Part shown: piece by piece, positions 45,684 to 55,365 of the stretch
How the letters are laid out: each line of letters starts with the position of its first letter
Numbering within the stretch: the stretch's first letter is position 1
NCBI GenBank assembly: GCA_016709155.1
Contig: JADJEI010000013.1
Location: forward strand, 620,001 to 684,000
DNA from: Ignavibacteriales bacterium
GTDB lineage: Bacteria; Bacteroidota; Ignavibacteria; Ignavibacteriales; Ignavibacteriaceae
Direction of reading: 5' to 3'
Length of the DNA: 64,000 nt
The notes under the pieces: generated by a model
What the model was told of the DNA's origin: nothing
Database searches by the model: none
The model's input: only the letters and a program-made list of their open reading frames with translations
Made by a program: the position numbers and the translations under genes

Positions 45684-48168
45684 TTTTATATGAAATTAGA
45701 TTTATAAAAAGTTTAATTGCCCCCGGAACTCCGGCAGGGATCTGTCTAAAAAAAGATAAGCCTGTATAGATAAAAGCACCTTTACCATATTTTGAAATAA
45801 GTATGCCGCCGGTTTGTTCCTTTTCACCGGGATCTTTGAGTCCAAGAATTGTTACATACTTCTCATCCCATTTATCAGCGAAATATAATCCACGTTCCTG
45901 AATCCAATTATCAAAATCATTTACCGTTATTTCATTTGGGGTGTTGAGTATTAAATGTTTGGGATTTAAAATATTTACTGGTGAATCTTCTACTGTTATT
46001 CTTTCTCGTGATATATTAAATGGGTAAGGTCCGGGATTAATTAGAATATCTCTGTTTGTATTGTATTGTGAAAGGAATGTCCCCCCGTTAAAAATATAAT
46101 CTAAGATTTTTGGCTGAAGATTTATCAATTGATCTCTGGTGTTATATGCTCTTATGCCTGAAATAATAGCGTCGAACACGGATAAATCTTTTTGTTCAAT
46201 GTCTGAGTCTGTTAAAAGCGAGCAGTTATATCCAAGCTGTCGCAGATAATTAGAAATATCATCACCCGAGCCCATAATGTAACCAATGTTTTGAATGCTT
46301 TTTCTTATGTGCAGCCGAACAAATTTTGATTTAGATTCGGAAATTAAAGTCTGGATGGGGATGTGAGAATAATTAATTCGAGTTAAACTTTTTGAATAAG
46401 CTTTTCCATCAATGTTTACTATTGCTGAAACATCGGCAGCCTCTTCATTTAGCGGAGGGTATATTTTAAATGAAAAATTTTTCTCTTCGTTTTTTTTAGT
46501 TAGAAAAAAAACATAATCAACTGGTTCAACTTTCCATCCAGCGGGAATATTTAATGATAATTTACCCGCCGTGCTATCTTTGTGATTTGTTATGCTGACT
46601 TCAATTAGTTTCGGATTATCATCAGCGAATAAATAAATTTTATCTTTAATATTAACAGTAACCGGCGGTGTAATTTCAATTGCTCTATATTTTTCACCTT
46701 CAACCTGATCTACCCACCTGAACAGCACCGGTGTTTTAAAGGTTATCTCGATGCCATTAAAATTTAGGACGAATGATGCAGTAAGTGATGAGGACTTCTC
46801 CGGCATACCAATTTCAAGTTGATTTTCAATATTGAAACTTCCTTTTGAAGGCTGTTGAATAAGCCAATATGGGTGCGAGTACTGCATTGCCCCTGGTATA
46901 AACATTTCAAAATTATTTTTTTGAAACTTTCCGTTTTGTAGATTTATGTTCAAATCACTTAATCCATTAAAATCGGCAAGAAAAATATTTTTTAAAGTGA
47001 TCGGAAAACCTGAACGATTAACAATTCCTGTTGATAGATTAATTTTCCCATTAGGATAACTGCTGTAATCACCCGCTATTGCCTCCAACCAAATTCCGGA
47101 ACAAGCTCTAATGACTTCACTCAACTCTTTTATTTTAATTTCGCGCCAATAAGAATCATCTAATTTTTGCAATTCTGAATAGGCTTGTAATAATATTTCT
47201 AAAATTGATGAAGGATCATCGGGATTAAATTTCTTTTCTGCTTCCATTAACAGTTGCGAAACTTTTTCACTTCCTGCAACTCTCGACCACGAAAGATCAA
47301 TATCCTCCAGTAAATCATTTTGTGCTGGTTCGCCATCCATTAGTTTGAAATAATTAAAATATTCCCCCCGTTTTCCTTCCGCTCCAAATCCCTGACTTTT
47401 GTGCATCGTTCTGCTGAGTGCGGCTAATTCCACATAAGATTTCCCAAGCAGGGGGTTATATTGTCCAATGTCTAAAGCTATAATTCCAATTGAATCTTTA
47501 TAACTTTCATTGTATTGCGGAAGCCACGCGTTCCAAAAAATTCTTTTTGTCTGCCAGGTGCTCACAAATTCTAATTGCTCGGGAAAAATATTTGGATCAG
47601 CCGCTAAATGGAACGCTTCGAGAGCAAGAATGGCGGAAGCAGTGTGATGTCCGTGTCCGCCTTCACCAGTTGTCGGAAAACGAGTAATGATAATATCCGG
47701 TTTAAATTTTCTAATGACCCAAACTACATCTGATAATATTTTTTGTTTGTCCCAAATTTCCAAAGTTTCATCTGCAGATTTAGAATAGCCAAAATCAATT
47801 GCCCGTGAAAAATACTGTTCTGCTCCGTCAATCCTTCGGGCGGCGAGCAATTCTTGCGTCCGGATAACTCCGAGTAATTCGGATTGCTCACTACCGATTA
47901 AGTTTTGTCCCCCATCCCCTCGTGTTAATGCAAGATAGCCGGTTCTTAATTTTTGACCGTAAGAAAAATAAGAAAGTACTGCTGTGTTCTCATCATCAGG
48001 ATGCGCAGCGATATAAAGCACACTGCCGAGAGTGTTTAATTTTTGCAGCGCGATTTTTATTTCTAAAGATGATAGTTCCTTAATTGGCTGTGCAGTTAAT
48101 TGATTGCTTATGAAAGCTATCCCGAGTAAGAGGAGATTAAAAAACTTCCTGATTTCAGTATTCAACAT
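45670..48168 (-). CDS. PIG-L/LmbE-family deacetylase, large exported form
   Basis: 832 residues. Signal peptide LLLLGIAFISNQLTAQ. The N-terminal catalytic domain has the zinc motif HPDDE (VLYIAAHPDDENTAVLSYFS), RGDGGQNLIG, and the later His motif GHGHHTASAI. The remaining 550 residues include NEW3-type beta-sandwich regions (KLIEVSITNHKDSTAGKLSL, NIPAGWKVEP) and a ThuA/GATase-like end (DAIISGIRAYNTRD, GGTFLSQYNT, YGKGAFIYTGLSFFRQIPAG). It probably de-N-acetylates a sugar or glycan outside the cytoplasm. It is first in an operon with a small membrane protein and a symporter. Confidence 0.88.
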   Translation of the reverse strand: MLNTEIRKFFNLLLLGIAFISNQLTAQPIKELSSLEIKIALQKLNTLGSVLYIAAHPDDENTAVLSYFSYGQKLRTGYLALTRGDGGQNLIGSEQSELLGVIRTQELLAARRIDGAEQYFSRAIDFGYSKSADETLEIWDKQKILSDVVWVIRKFKPDIIITRFPTTGEGGHGHHTASAILALEAFHLAADPNIFPEQLEFVSTWQTKRIFWNAWLPQYNESYKDSIGIIALDIGQYNPLLGKSYVELAALSRTMHKSQGFGAEGKRGEYFNYFKLMDGEPAQNDLLEDIDLSWSRVAGSEKVSQLLMEAEKKFNPDDPSSILEILLQAYSELQKLDDSYWREIKIKELSEVIRACSGIWLEAIAGDYSSYPNGKINLSTGIVNRSGFPITLKNIFLADFNGLSDLNINLQNGKFQKNNFEMFIPGAMQYSHPYWLIQQPSKGSFNIENQLEIGMPEKSSSLTASFVLNFNGIEITFKTPVLFRWVDQVEGEKYRAIEITPPVTVNIKDKIYLFADDNPKLIEVSITNHKDSTAGKLSLNIPAGWKVEPVDYVFFLTKKNEEKNFSFKIYPPLNEEAADVSAIVNIDGKAYSKSLTRINYSHIPIQTLISESKSKFVRLHIRKSIQNIGYIMGSGDDISNYLRQLGYNCSLLTDSDIEQKDLSVFDAIISGIRAYNTRDQLINLQPKILDYIFNGGTFLSQYNTNRDILINPGPYPFNISRERITVEDSPVNILNPKHLILNTPNEITVNDFDNWIQERGLYFADKWDEKYVTILGLKDPGEKEQTGGILISKYGKGAFIYTGLSFFRQIPAGVPGAIKLFINLISYKNGNG

Positions 48169-48304
48169 AATTATCCTGATTAAAATTTATAGAAATATAT
48201 CGGGTACAATAAACAGTTGTTATATTACAACTTAGAAGAGAGAAAATCAAAAGATTTTTAATCATAATTTTCTCAGAAGGAATTAATCAATGATAGGAAA
48301 AATT

Positions 48305-49069
48305 TTAAAAACTTGTTTTGAAGTTTAAATAGACTGTCGTTGGTAAAGAAAGAGACTGCTTCAAATTTACAGAGAGATCCCAGCTAACCTCTTCTTCAAG
48401 CTTATTATTGTATGCTGAAACCATTCGGACAGCATTTATTGCACTGATCACTCTATTTAAAATCATTGCACCAACAACAAAGCGGAGATCATTGAAAGTT
48501 TGTTCGCTTGAAACCCACATGCTTCGATAAGTTTTTCTATCTTCGCTGTTTTGCCATTTCCAGAAATATTTACTCTCATCGTATAGCTGGTCAAAATTTC
48601 TTTCCAATAATTTTTCATTATTAAAATCTTCAATACTTAAATATTCACTTATTGTTGCGTAATAGTCTTCATCTTTATCGTTATTATTTATTTCAGCTTT
48701 GTCAACCGCAAAAGATTTGTATCTATCCTGCTGCCAATTTCCATAAGTGTTCATTCCAAAATAAATGCCCCACAAGGCTCCTTCTGCTATAGTGAAATAT
48801 TTTCCGCTCGAATAATTCTCGGCGTAAAGTTCGCCCATTCCTGGAAGTAAAAGTGAATAGAGAATAGCAAGTCCAGTATTTTTCCTTTTTGATTCAGTAG
48901 GGTTTGAATTCGGGTTAGAAATTTTAAAATCAATATCAGTGGTTGTTTGCAGCGATTGTTCAAGCTGCAGTAAATTATTTTGTTGAAGATTTTGAGAAAA
49001 AGTAACGGAAGAAATGATAATAATTATGGCTAATAGTTTTTGCATATTTTTTAATTGTAATTTGTGCAT
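48305..49069 (-). CDS. DUF5683-like membrane protein
   Basis: 254 residues. The signal region KLLAIIIIISSVTFSQ is followed by a segment typical of DUF5683 proteins, AILYSLLLPGMGELYAENYS, then FTIAEGALWGIYFG, and VGAMILNRVISAINAVRMVS near the C-terminus. Function is unknown. Its ATG overlaps the stop of mtaB (TAATG), so it is translationally coupled to it. Confidence 0.72.
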   Translation of the reverse strand: MHKLQLKNMQKLLAIIIIISSVTFSQNLQQNNLLQLEQSLQTTTDIDFKISNPNSNPTESKRKNTGLAILYSLLLPGMGELYAENYSSGKYFTIAEGALWGIYFGMNTYGNWQQDRYKSFAVDKAEINNNDKDEDYYATISEYLSIEDFNNEKLLERNFDQLYDESKYFWKWQNSEDRKTYRSMWVSSEQTFNDLRFVVGAMILNRVISAINAVRMVSAYNNKLEEEVSWDLSVNLKQSLSLPTTVYLNFKTSF

Positions 49070-50397
49070 TAAATATGAACTAAATCAACTGAAAATTTCT
49101 TCTCTAAAATTTGCCCTTCACAGAGTCCACTTTCAACCCCTGATATTAAAGTGTCGCTAAAAGTGTTTATTAAAGAATGATCATAGGGGTGTTTAACTCT
49201 TACATAATTTGAGGAGAAACCCATCATTTCACCGTTATGATTTTCTTCTTCGAATAGCACATGTAAGTTTTTGTTGATCATTTTTTGATAGAATTCATTT
49301 TTTTTCTTTTCACTAAGGCTGCGTAGAATATTGTTTCGCTTTTTTCGTTCAACAATTGGGACAACATTTTCAAAATTTATTGCTTTAGTGTTTGGGCGTT
49401 CGGAATAAGTGAAAACATGCAAATAAGATATCGGCAGATCATGTAAGAAATTATGTGTACTTAAAAAGTCATTATTATTTTCTTCGGGAAATCCAGTAAT
49501 TACATCAACACCGATTCCCAAATCTTTTATTTTTTTAGCAGCATTGGTAATTACCTTTTCGTAATCAGAAATTGTATATCGCCTTTGCATCAGACGAAGT
49601 ATTTTATCACTTCCACTCTGAAGAGGAATGTGAAAATGATTGCATAATTTTTCATTATCCGCAGTCAGAGAAATAATATCGTTAGTTAAAAGGTTAGGTT
49701 CGATGGAACTAATCCTGATTCTAAATTCGCCTTCAATTTTGATAAGAGAATTTAATAAAGTGAATAGGTTTGATTGATTCTTGGAGCCGTAATCACCGAC
49801 ATTTACACCGGTGAGAATAATTTCTTTATATCCTTCACTAAGAAGTTTTTTAAAATCATGTATTGCAGCCTCCATGTTCATACTTCTGCTTGATCCTCGG
49901 GCGAGGGGGATGGTGCAGAAAGAACATTTATAATCACACCCATCTTGAATTTTAAAGAATGCTCGTGTCCTTGTGTCGGCTTCAGAAGATGACGAACTTC
50001 CAAACTCATTTAATTGGTCAGTTGGAGAAACGTGGATACAAGCGAGAGTGTTCTTCTCGAAATTTTCAATGAGCGAAAATAATTTGAATTTTTCATTACT
50101 GCCCAAAACAACATCAACGCCCGATATTTTTGAAATTTCTTCAGGGCGGAGTTGAGCATAACATCCTGTTACAATTATGAATGCCCCGGGATTAATTCTT
50201 AATGCACGACGGACTAATTGCCTGCATTCTTTTTCAGCATTCTCAGTAACAGTGCAAGTGTTAAAAACAAAAATGTCAGGTCTCTCATCAAATTTTACGA
50301 TTTCGAAATTATGCCCGAGAAATTGAGAACCAATGGAGGAGGTTTCAGCGTAATTTAATTTACAGCCTAAAGTATGTAATGCTACACGGTTTTTCAT
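49069..50397 (-). CDS. mtaB: tRNA t6A37 methylthiotransferase MtaB
   Basis: 442 residues. The N-terminal MTTase domain has the three cluster cysteines (LGCKLNYAE, FNTCTVTENA, VTGCYAQL). The radical-SAM domain has CDYKCSFCTIPLARG. FHIPLQSGSDKILRLMQRRY and ITGFPEENNNDF are typical of the family, with a TRAM-like C-terminus. It converts t6A to ms2t6A at position 37 of tRNAs reading ANN codons. It lies downstream of rpsA behind a strong terminator. Confidence 0.94.
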   Translation of the reverse strand: MKNRVALHTLGCKLNYAETSSIGSQFLGHNFEIVKFDERPDIFVFNTCTVTENAEKECRQLVRRALRINPGAFIIVTGCYAQLRPEEISKISGVDVVLGSNEKFKLFSLIENFEKNTLACIHVSPTDQLNEFGSSSSSEADTRTRAFFKIQDGCDYKCSFCTIPLARGSSRSMNMEAAIHDFKKLLSEGYKEIILTGVNVGDYGSKNQSNLFTLLNSLIKIEGEFRIRISSIEPNLLTNDIISLTADNEKLCNHFHIPLQSGSDKILRLMQRRYTISDYEKVITNAAKKIKDLGIGVDVITGFPEENNNDFLSTHNFLHDLPISYLHVFTYSERPNTKAINFENVVPIVERKKRNNILRSLSEKKKNEFYQKMINKNLHVLFEEENHNGEMMGFSSNYVRVKHPYDHSLINTFSDTLISGVESGLCEGQILEKKFSVDLVHI

Positions 50398-50414
50398 AAA
50401 TGAAAGGAATAAAA

Positions 50415-50437
50415 AAGGAGCGGAAAATCCGCTCCTT
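50415..50437 (-). terminator. Rho-independent terminator of rpsA
   Basis: AAGGAGCGG and CCGCTCCTT form a 9-bp stem with a 5-base loop. On the minus strand the hairpin is followed by TTTTTATTCC. It lies 16 bases after the rpsA stop. Confidence 0.93.
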
Positions 50438-50452
50438 AATTAAGAAATTAAA

Positions 50453-52279
50453 TTATTCAGAGTCTGGTGTTTGTGCAGGCATTGATGGAACTTCCGGAGT
50501 TTCAAAAATAGGAAACTCAGAAGAATCAATCACACCCATTTCAGCTTCACGAATATCTTTTATAGATGTTTTTTCGAGCTTATGCGCATTTAGATAATTC
50601 TGAATTTCTTCTTCAGATTTTTCTTTTAGTGCGGCAATAGCACTTAAAACAATTTTTTTATTTTCTTTATCGAACTCGATTACCTTGAGAGGTAAGACCG
50701 CGTCAATTGGAAAATGATTAGCAAGGTTTTTTATTTTTATAGTTGCCAATTGTGTAGCAGGCACAAATCCATCAACCTTTTCGGGTAGTTCTGCAATTAA
50801 ACCCTTTTCGATTATTCGGACAACTTTGCCGTTAGAAATTGAACCAACAGAATAAATTTGCTCGAACGAAGCCCAAGGGTTTTCATTTACTTGTTTATGA
50901 CCCAAAGAAATTTTTCTCTGTTCAACATCAACCCCAAGAACGATTACTTCAAGTTTTTCACCTTTCTTAACTACTTCACCGGGATGACGGATTTTCTTAG
51001 TCCATGACAAATCTGAAATATGAACAAGACCATCAACTCCGGGTTCAAGTTCAACGAAGACTCCAAAGTTAGTCAGGTTGCGTGCAACACCGTTGTGTCT
51101 TGTTCCGACAGGATATTTATGCATTAGGCTTTCCCATGGGTCGGGTTCGAGTTGTTTGATTCCGAGGGAGATTTTCTTCTCTTCTTTATCAAGACTCAAA
51201 ATGATTGCCTCGATCATTTGACCCATTGAAACAACTTGTGAGGGATGTTTGATATGCTGAGTCCAGCTCATTTCAGAATTATGAATAAGCCCTTCGATAC
51301 CTTTTTCAATTTCAATAAATGCACCATAATCAGTAAGCGAAACAACTCTGCCGGTGACTTTTTTACCGAGCTGATATTTCTCTTCGATATTATCCCAAGG
51401 ATGTGGTAACAGTTTTTTCAGACTAAGAGAAATTCTTCTCTTCTCCTCATCGAAATCAGTGACAACAACCTTAATTACTTCGTCAAGTTTAACTACTTCG
51501 TTTGGATGGTTGATTCTTCCCCAGCTTAAATCAGTAATGTGAACCAAACCATCAACACCGCCAAGATCAACAAATACTCCGAAGTCCGTAATAGCTTTTA
51601 CAGTTCCTTCGAGTATCTGTCCTTTTTCGAGGCTGTTGATGATAGCCATCCTCTGATCAGAAATTTCTTCTTCAACAAGAACTTTATGAGATACCACAAC
51701 GTTTTCTGTTGGGATGTTTACTTTTACAACTTTAAAATCCATAGTTTGACCCACGAATGCATCAAAGTCTCTTATTGGTCTAACATCAATTTGAGAACCG
51801 GGCAGGAATGCATCCATTCCGAGCAAGTCAACAACCATTCCGCCTTTAATTCTTTTAACAATTTTACCTTGAAGAATTTCACCTGTATCGTGTGCACGTA
51901 ATACTTTTCCCCAGATTTTAAGAAAATCAGCACGCACTTTACTTAATACAAGATTCCCTTCCTGATCTTCAACGCTTTCGAGAACTACTTCAACCTCGCC
52001 GCCGATTGTTATTTCCTCATCCTCGCGGAATTCGTTCTTCGGGATAGAACCTTCGGATTTAAAGCCGACATCAAGAATCACCGCATCGCCTTGAAGACGT
52101 ACGATTTTCCCTTTAACTAATTCACCCTCTTTAACATCTTTGAAGGAATCAGCGTAAAGGTTTGCCAGAGTTAAAAACTCTTCCTTAGAATATTGATCTG
52201 TATTGAATTTGTTTTTTGCTTTTTCAAAGTCATTGAGAGTAACTGCGACTTTTGCCGAGCCTGGTTTTGTTTCAGACAT
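50453..52279 (-). CDS. rpsA: 30S ribosomal protein S1
   Basis: 608 residues with six S1 RNA-binding repeats, the last two more diverged. Examples are GQILEGTVKAITDFGVFVDL, GKKVTGRVVSLTDYGAFIEI and GTRHNGVARNLTNFGVFVEL. It binds mRNA upstream of the start codon on the small subunit. A good Shine-Dalgarno (AGGAGACAAAATG) precedes the start. Gene order cmk-rpsA is widely conserved in bacteria. Transcription ends at the hairpin just downstream. Confidence 0.96.
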   Translation of the reverse strand: MSETKPGSAKVAVTLNDFEKAKNKFNTDQYSKEEFLTLANLYADSFKDVKEGELVKGKIVRLQGDAVILDVGFKSEGSIPKNEFREDEEITIGGEVEVVLESVEDQEGNLVLSKVRADFLKIWGKVLRAHDTGEILQGKIVKRIKGGMVVDLLGMDAFLPGSQIDVRPIRDFDAFVGQTMDFKVVKVNIPTENVVVSHKVLVEEEISDQRMAIINSLEKGQILEGTVKAITDFGVFVDLGGVDGLVHITDLSWGRINHPNEVVKLDEVIKVVVTDFDEEKRRISLSLKKLLPHPWDNIEEKYQLGKKVTGRVVSLTDYGAFIEIEKGIEGLIHNSEMSWTQHIKHPSQVVSMGQMIEAIILSLDKEEKKISLGIKQLEPDPWESLMHKYPVGTRHNGVARNLTNFGVFVELEPGVDGLVHISDLSWTKKIRHPGEVVKKGEKLEVIVLGVDVEQRKISLGHKQVNENPWASFEQIYSVGSISNGKVVRIIEKGLIAELPEKVDGFVPATQLATIKIKNLANHFPIDAVLPLKVIEFDKENKKIVLSAIAALKEKSEEEIQNYLNAHKLEKTSIKDIREAEMGVIDSSEFPIFETPEVPSMPAQTPDSE

Positions 52280-52375
52280 TTTGTCTCCTGAAATATTGTC
52301 CGCTTTTCTTATTCAAACCATCAGAAAATAAGCAAAGCGAAAAGTTTAGTTATACAAAGTTTGTTAAAGATGGTT

Positions 52376-53086
52376 TTATAAATTTTTTATTTCTATGTTT
52401 TTCTGTTTTGCAGTTTTTTTAATTTGATCAATAATAATATTGACCTGTTCGTCAATTGTAATATTAGAAGTATCAACTTCAATTGCCTCAGCGGCTTTTC
52501 TTAAAGGGCTAATCTTTCTTGTAGAATCAATTAAATCCCTCTGTGAAAGATTATTTTTTATTTCACTTATCAAGACTGACTTGCCTTCTTCAGAAAATTC
52601 TTTCGATCTTCTTGAAGCGCGCTCGTCAATGGAACAAGTTAGAAAAATTTTAACATCAGCTTCGGGGAATACAACGGTTCCGATATCTCTTCCCTCCATC
52701 ACAACTCCGCTCCTAACTTTACCCATTTTTTGCTGCTTCTCAACGAGTGCTTTTCTAACACCTTCAATTTTACTAACGGGGCTGACATGGGAATTTACTT
52801 CCAAACTTCTAATTTCATCAGTTACATCAGTGCCGTTTATCGAGACAATCGTTTTTCCATTCTTAAAATCCAAAACAATTTCTGAATTTCTTGCGATTGA
52901 AATAATCGCCTCATCGTTATTAAGAACACCATTTTTAATTGCTAGTAAAGTTACGGCTCTGTACATTGCCCCGGTATCTATGTAAAGATAATTTAATCTT
53001 TCAGCAATTCTTTTTGCGGTTGTGCTTTTACCGGAACCAGCCGGACCATCAATAGCAATGATTAAACCTTTTGGCATAGGCTTCAA
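52376..53086 (-). CDS. cmk: Cytidylate kinase
   Basis: 236 residues. P-loop IAIDGPAGSGKSTTAKRIAE and the NMP-binding DTGAMYRAVTLLAIKNG are clear, as are GRDIGTVVFPEADVKIFLTC and RRSKEFSEEG. It phosphorylates CMP and dCMP. It is directly upstream of rpsA, the usual neighbourhood. Confidence 0.96.
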   Translation of the reverse strand: MKPMPKGLIIAIDGPAGSGKSTTAKRIAERLNYLYIDTGAMYRAVTLLAIKNGVLNNDEAIISIARNSEIVLDFKNGKTIVSINGTDVTDEIRSLEVNSHVSPVSKIEGVRKALVEKQQKMGKVRSGVVMEGRDIGTVVFPEADVKIFLTCSIDERASRRSKEFSEEGKSVLISEIKNNLSQRDLIDSTRKISPLRKAAEAIEVDTSNITIDEQVNIIIDQIKKTAKQKNIEIKNL

Positions 53087-53156
53087 AAATAGGAATATTC
53101 AGGGATTTTATCAAAAAGCGAGATAATAAAAATTAGTAAGCTGCGGCACTTATTAA

Positions 53157-54851
53157 TCATTCAATTTCCTGTCCATTCAGCTCATTCTTTATTAGATCAA
53201 TGAATGGATCGCCAGAATTAGAAATGCTTGGATTTTGAACAGCGGTTTCTTTTTTAGGGAGTGGTTTTTCTTGTTTCTCCTCACCAATGCTGAATGAATA
53301 TCTTTTCCCAAAAACTTCAAATGCTTTTTTGGTTAAATATTCCGAATGAAATCGAATAGCGTCCTTACCCTCTTCGCTGTCAATTTTAACTTCAAGCTTA
53401 TTTCCATTTACGTTCAGAATTTTCAGTTGGTGCATAAAAGGTCCCAGCGATAAATATTTTTCATCCGCAACCGATGCAGTAAATCCCTGCCACTTATTAA
53501 TTATACCGTCAATATCTGTCAAATTATTTGAAGATACATTTACGGAATTAGAAAATTCATTTATAGGTTTTACCAGAGCCTCTTTTTTAGTTATAATTTT
53601 TTGCGTGTTATAATAAGCTTTTTTTTCCTGATTGATTTCCTGTTTGGGAGAGGCGAAAAATTTTTCCGGGGGTTTTTCATTTACAATATTACCACTTCCA
53701 GAATCAGAACTTGAGTTTTGAATGTTATCAATTACATTGCTGATCAGCTCTGTCTTTTCAAATCCGACAAGATGACTTAATATTATTTCAATTTTTAATT
53801 TTTGGCTCGAAGAGAATTTTAAGTCATTCTGATTTTGATTTAGAAAATTTAATATTCTTAAAATATCAGCCTCAGAAAATTTATCCGAATATTCGAGGTA
53901 TCTCTCTTTATAAATTTCAGCGCTTTCAATCAACTTTGATGAGTCAGTTACAATGACAGTCAAAACATTTCTGAAATGTTCGATTAGTCCGCCCATAAAA
54001 TCAATAAAGTTCCAGCCGTTATCATATAATTTATCAGTGATATCAAAAACTGCTTTGAAATCTTTTTTAATTATTGCATTTGTAAGATCAAAATAAATTT
54101 CCTCATCAATGAGATTAAGCATTTGAATCACTGTTTCCGAATCAACATTATTGCCGCAAAAAGAAACGACTTGGTCGAAAAGACTTTCGGCATCTCGTAA
54201 AGCTCCATCAGCTTTTTTGGCTATGATAGTTAATGTTTTATCGTCAATAGATACTTTTTGGTCTATCGCAATTTTAATTAATAAATTTTTAATTGTATCT
54301 ATTTGAATTCTTCTGAAATCAAAACGCTGGCAGCGGGAGATAATTGTCAGTGGAACTTTGTGAACGTCTGTTGTTGCAAAAATAAATATTGTATGTTCCG
54401 GAGGTTCTTCAAGTGTTTTTAAGAACGCGTTGAAAGATTCTTTCGTCAGCATGTGAACTTCGTCTATGATATAAACTTTGTACTTGCCGACGGTTGGGGC
54501 ATATTTTACGGAATCGCGCAGTGTCCTGATCTCATCTATCCCTCTGTTTGAAGCACCGTCAATCTCTATAAAATCAAGCGATTGATTATCTCCGATTGAT
54601 TTACACATTGCACATTCATTACAAGGTTCACCGTCAATTAAATTTTCACAGTTGATCGCTTTTGCAAAAATTCTTGCTGTTGTAGTTTTTCCCACTCCCC
54701 TCGGACCGGTAAACAAATAAGCATGAGCAATTCTTTTATTGGTGATGGCATTCTGTAAAGTTTTTGTAATGTGTTCCTGTCCGACAACGTCTGCAAATTT
54801 AAGCGGGCGGTATTTTCTTGCACTTACCAGGTAACCTTTTTTTTCTTCCAT
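53157..54851 (-). CDS. dnaX: DNA polymerase III subunit gamma/tau
   Basis: 564 residues. The clamp-loader ATPase has Walker A FTGPRGVGKTTTARIFAKAI, four zinc-binding cysteines (C-EP-C-EC-MC in INCENLIDGEPCNECAMCKS), Walker B YIIDEVHML and the SRC motif SRCQRFDFRR. The tau-specific C-terminal part is present but diverged. No correctly phased A-AAA-AAG slippery site was found for making gamma by frameshifting. The next gene (msrC) lies only 4 bases upstream. Confidence 0.95.
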   Translation of the reverse strand: MEEKKGYLVSARKYRPLKFADVVGQEHITKTLQNAITNKRIAHAYLFTGPRGVGKTTTARIFAKAINCENLIDGEPCNECAMCKSIGDNQSLDFIEIDGASNRGIDEIRTLRDSVKYAPTVGKYKVYIIDEVHMLTKESFNAFLKTLEEPPEHTIFIFATTDVHKVPLTIISRCQRFDFRRIQIDTIKNLLIKIAIDQKVSIDDKTLTIIAKKADGALRDAESLFDQVVSFCGNNVDSETVIQMLNLIDEEIYFDLTNAIIKKDFKAVFDITDKLYDNGWNFIDFMGGLIEHFRNVLTVIVTDSSKLIESAEIYKERYLEYSDKFSEADILRILNFLNQNQNDLKFSSSQKLKIEIILSHLVGFEKTELISNVIDNIQNSSSDSGSGNIVNEKPPEKFFASPKQEINQEKKAYYNTQKIITKKEALVKPINEFSNSVNVSSNNLTDIDGIINKWQGFTASVADEKYLSLGPFMHQLKILNVNGNKLEVKIDSEEGKDAIRFHSEYLTKKAFEVFGKRYSFSIGEEKQEKPLPKKETAVQNPSISNSGDPFIDLIKNELNGQEIE

Positions 54852-54855
54852 AATA

Positions 54856-55365
54856 CTAAAATGAAATTGTTGTTTTATTAAAAATATTATTAGCTAAATA
54901 ACTGCAAAGTCTCTGTAAATATAATTGGTCTGTCCTGCTGAATGCATCCAACTCAGTGCTATCAACATCCAGCACAGCCAGCAGCGCACCGTCTTTAACA
55001 ATGGGAACGACAATTTCAGATTTTGATTCTGCATCGCAAATAATATGTCCTGGAAATTCGTTTACATTTGGTACAATAACTGTCCTTTTTTCTTTAGCAG
55101 CGGTTCCGCAGACACCTTTACCGATCAAAATATTTGTACAGGCAACTTTGCCCTGAAACGGACCAAGAAATAATTTTTCTCCGTCAAAAAAATAAAACCC
55201 TACCCAGCTAATTTTTTCAAACGACTGTTTTAAAGCTGCACAAAAATTAGCGAGTTTTGAAATTAATTTATCATTTGACTCCAGCAGCGAAAAAATTTGA
55301 TTTTCTAAAAGAACATATTGTTCATCTAAAGTCAACGCTTTATTTGTAATCAATGATTCTTCCAT
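54856..55365 (-). CDS. msrC: Free methionine-(R)-sulfoxide reductase, GAF-domain type
   Basis: 169 residues forming one GAF domain. WVGFYFFDGEKLFLGPFQGK, the cysteines in VACTNILIGKGVCGTAAKEK and GHIICDAESKSEIVVPIV, and LDVDSTELDAF match the fRMsr family (MsrC), which reduces free methionine-R-sulfoxide. It is packed between lon (no gap) and dnaX (4 bases), so the three are co-transcribed. Confidence 0.9.
   Translation of the reverse strand: MEESLITNKALTLDEQYVLLENQIFSLLESNDKLISKLANFCAALKQSFEKISWVGFYFFDGEKLFLGPFQGKVACTNILIGKGVCGTAAKEKRTVIVPNVNEFPGHIICDAESKSEIVVPIVKDGALLAVLDVDSTELDAFSRTDQLYLQRLCSYLANNIFNKTTISF

Noticed and set aside
45494..45769. 91-codon plus-strand open frame
   Set aside because: It overlaps the ends of three tightly coupled minus-strand genes and shows no homology; the minus-strand 46-residue frame has better support.
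53157..54851. Programmed frameshift in dnaX at an A-rich run near 53580
   Set aside because: The six-A run followed by G is read as AAA AAA GAG, which is the wrong phase for an A-AAA-AAG slippery site, and no stop codon follows in the expected frame position.
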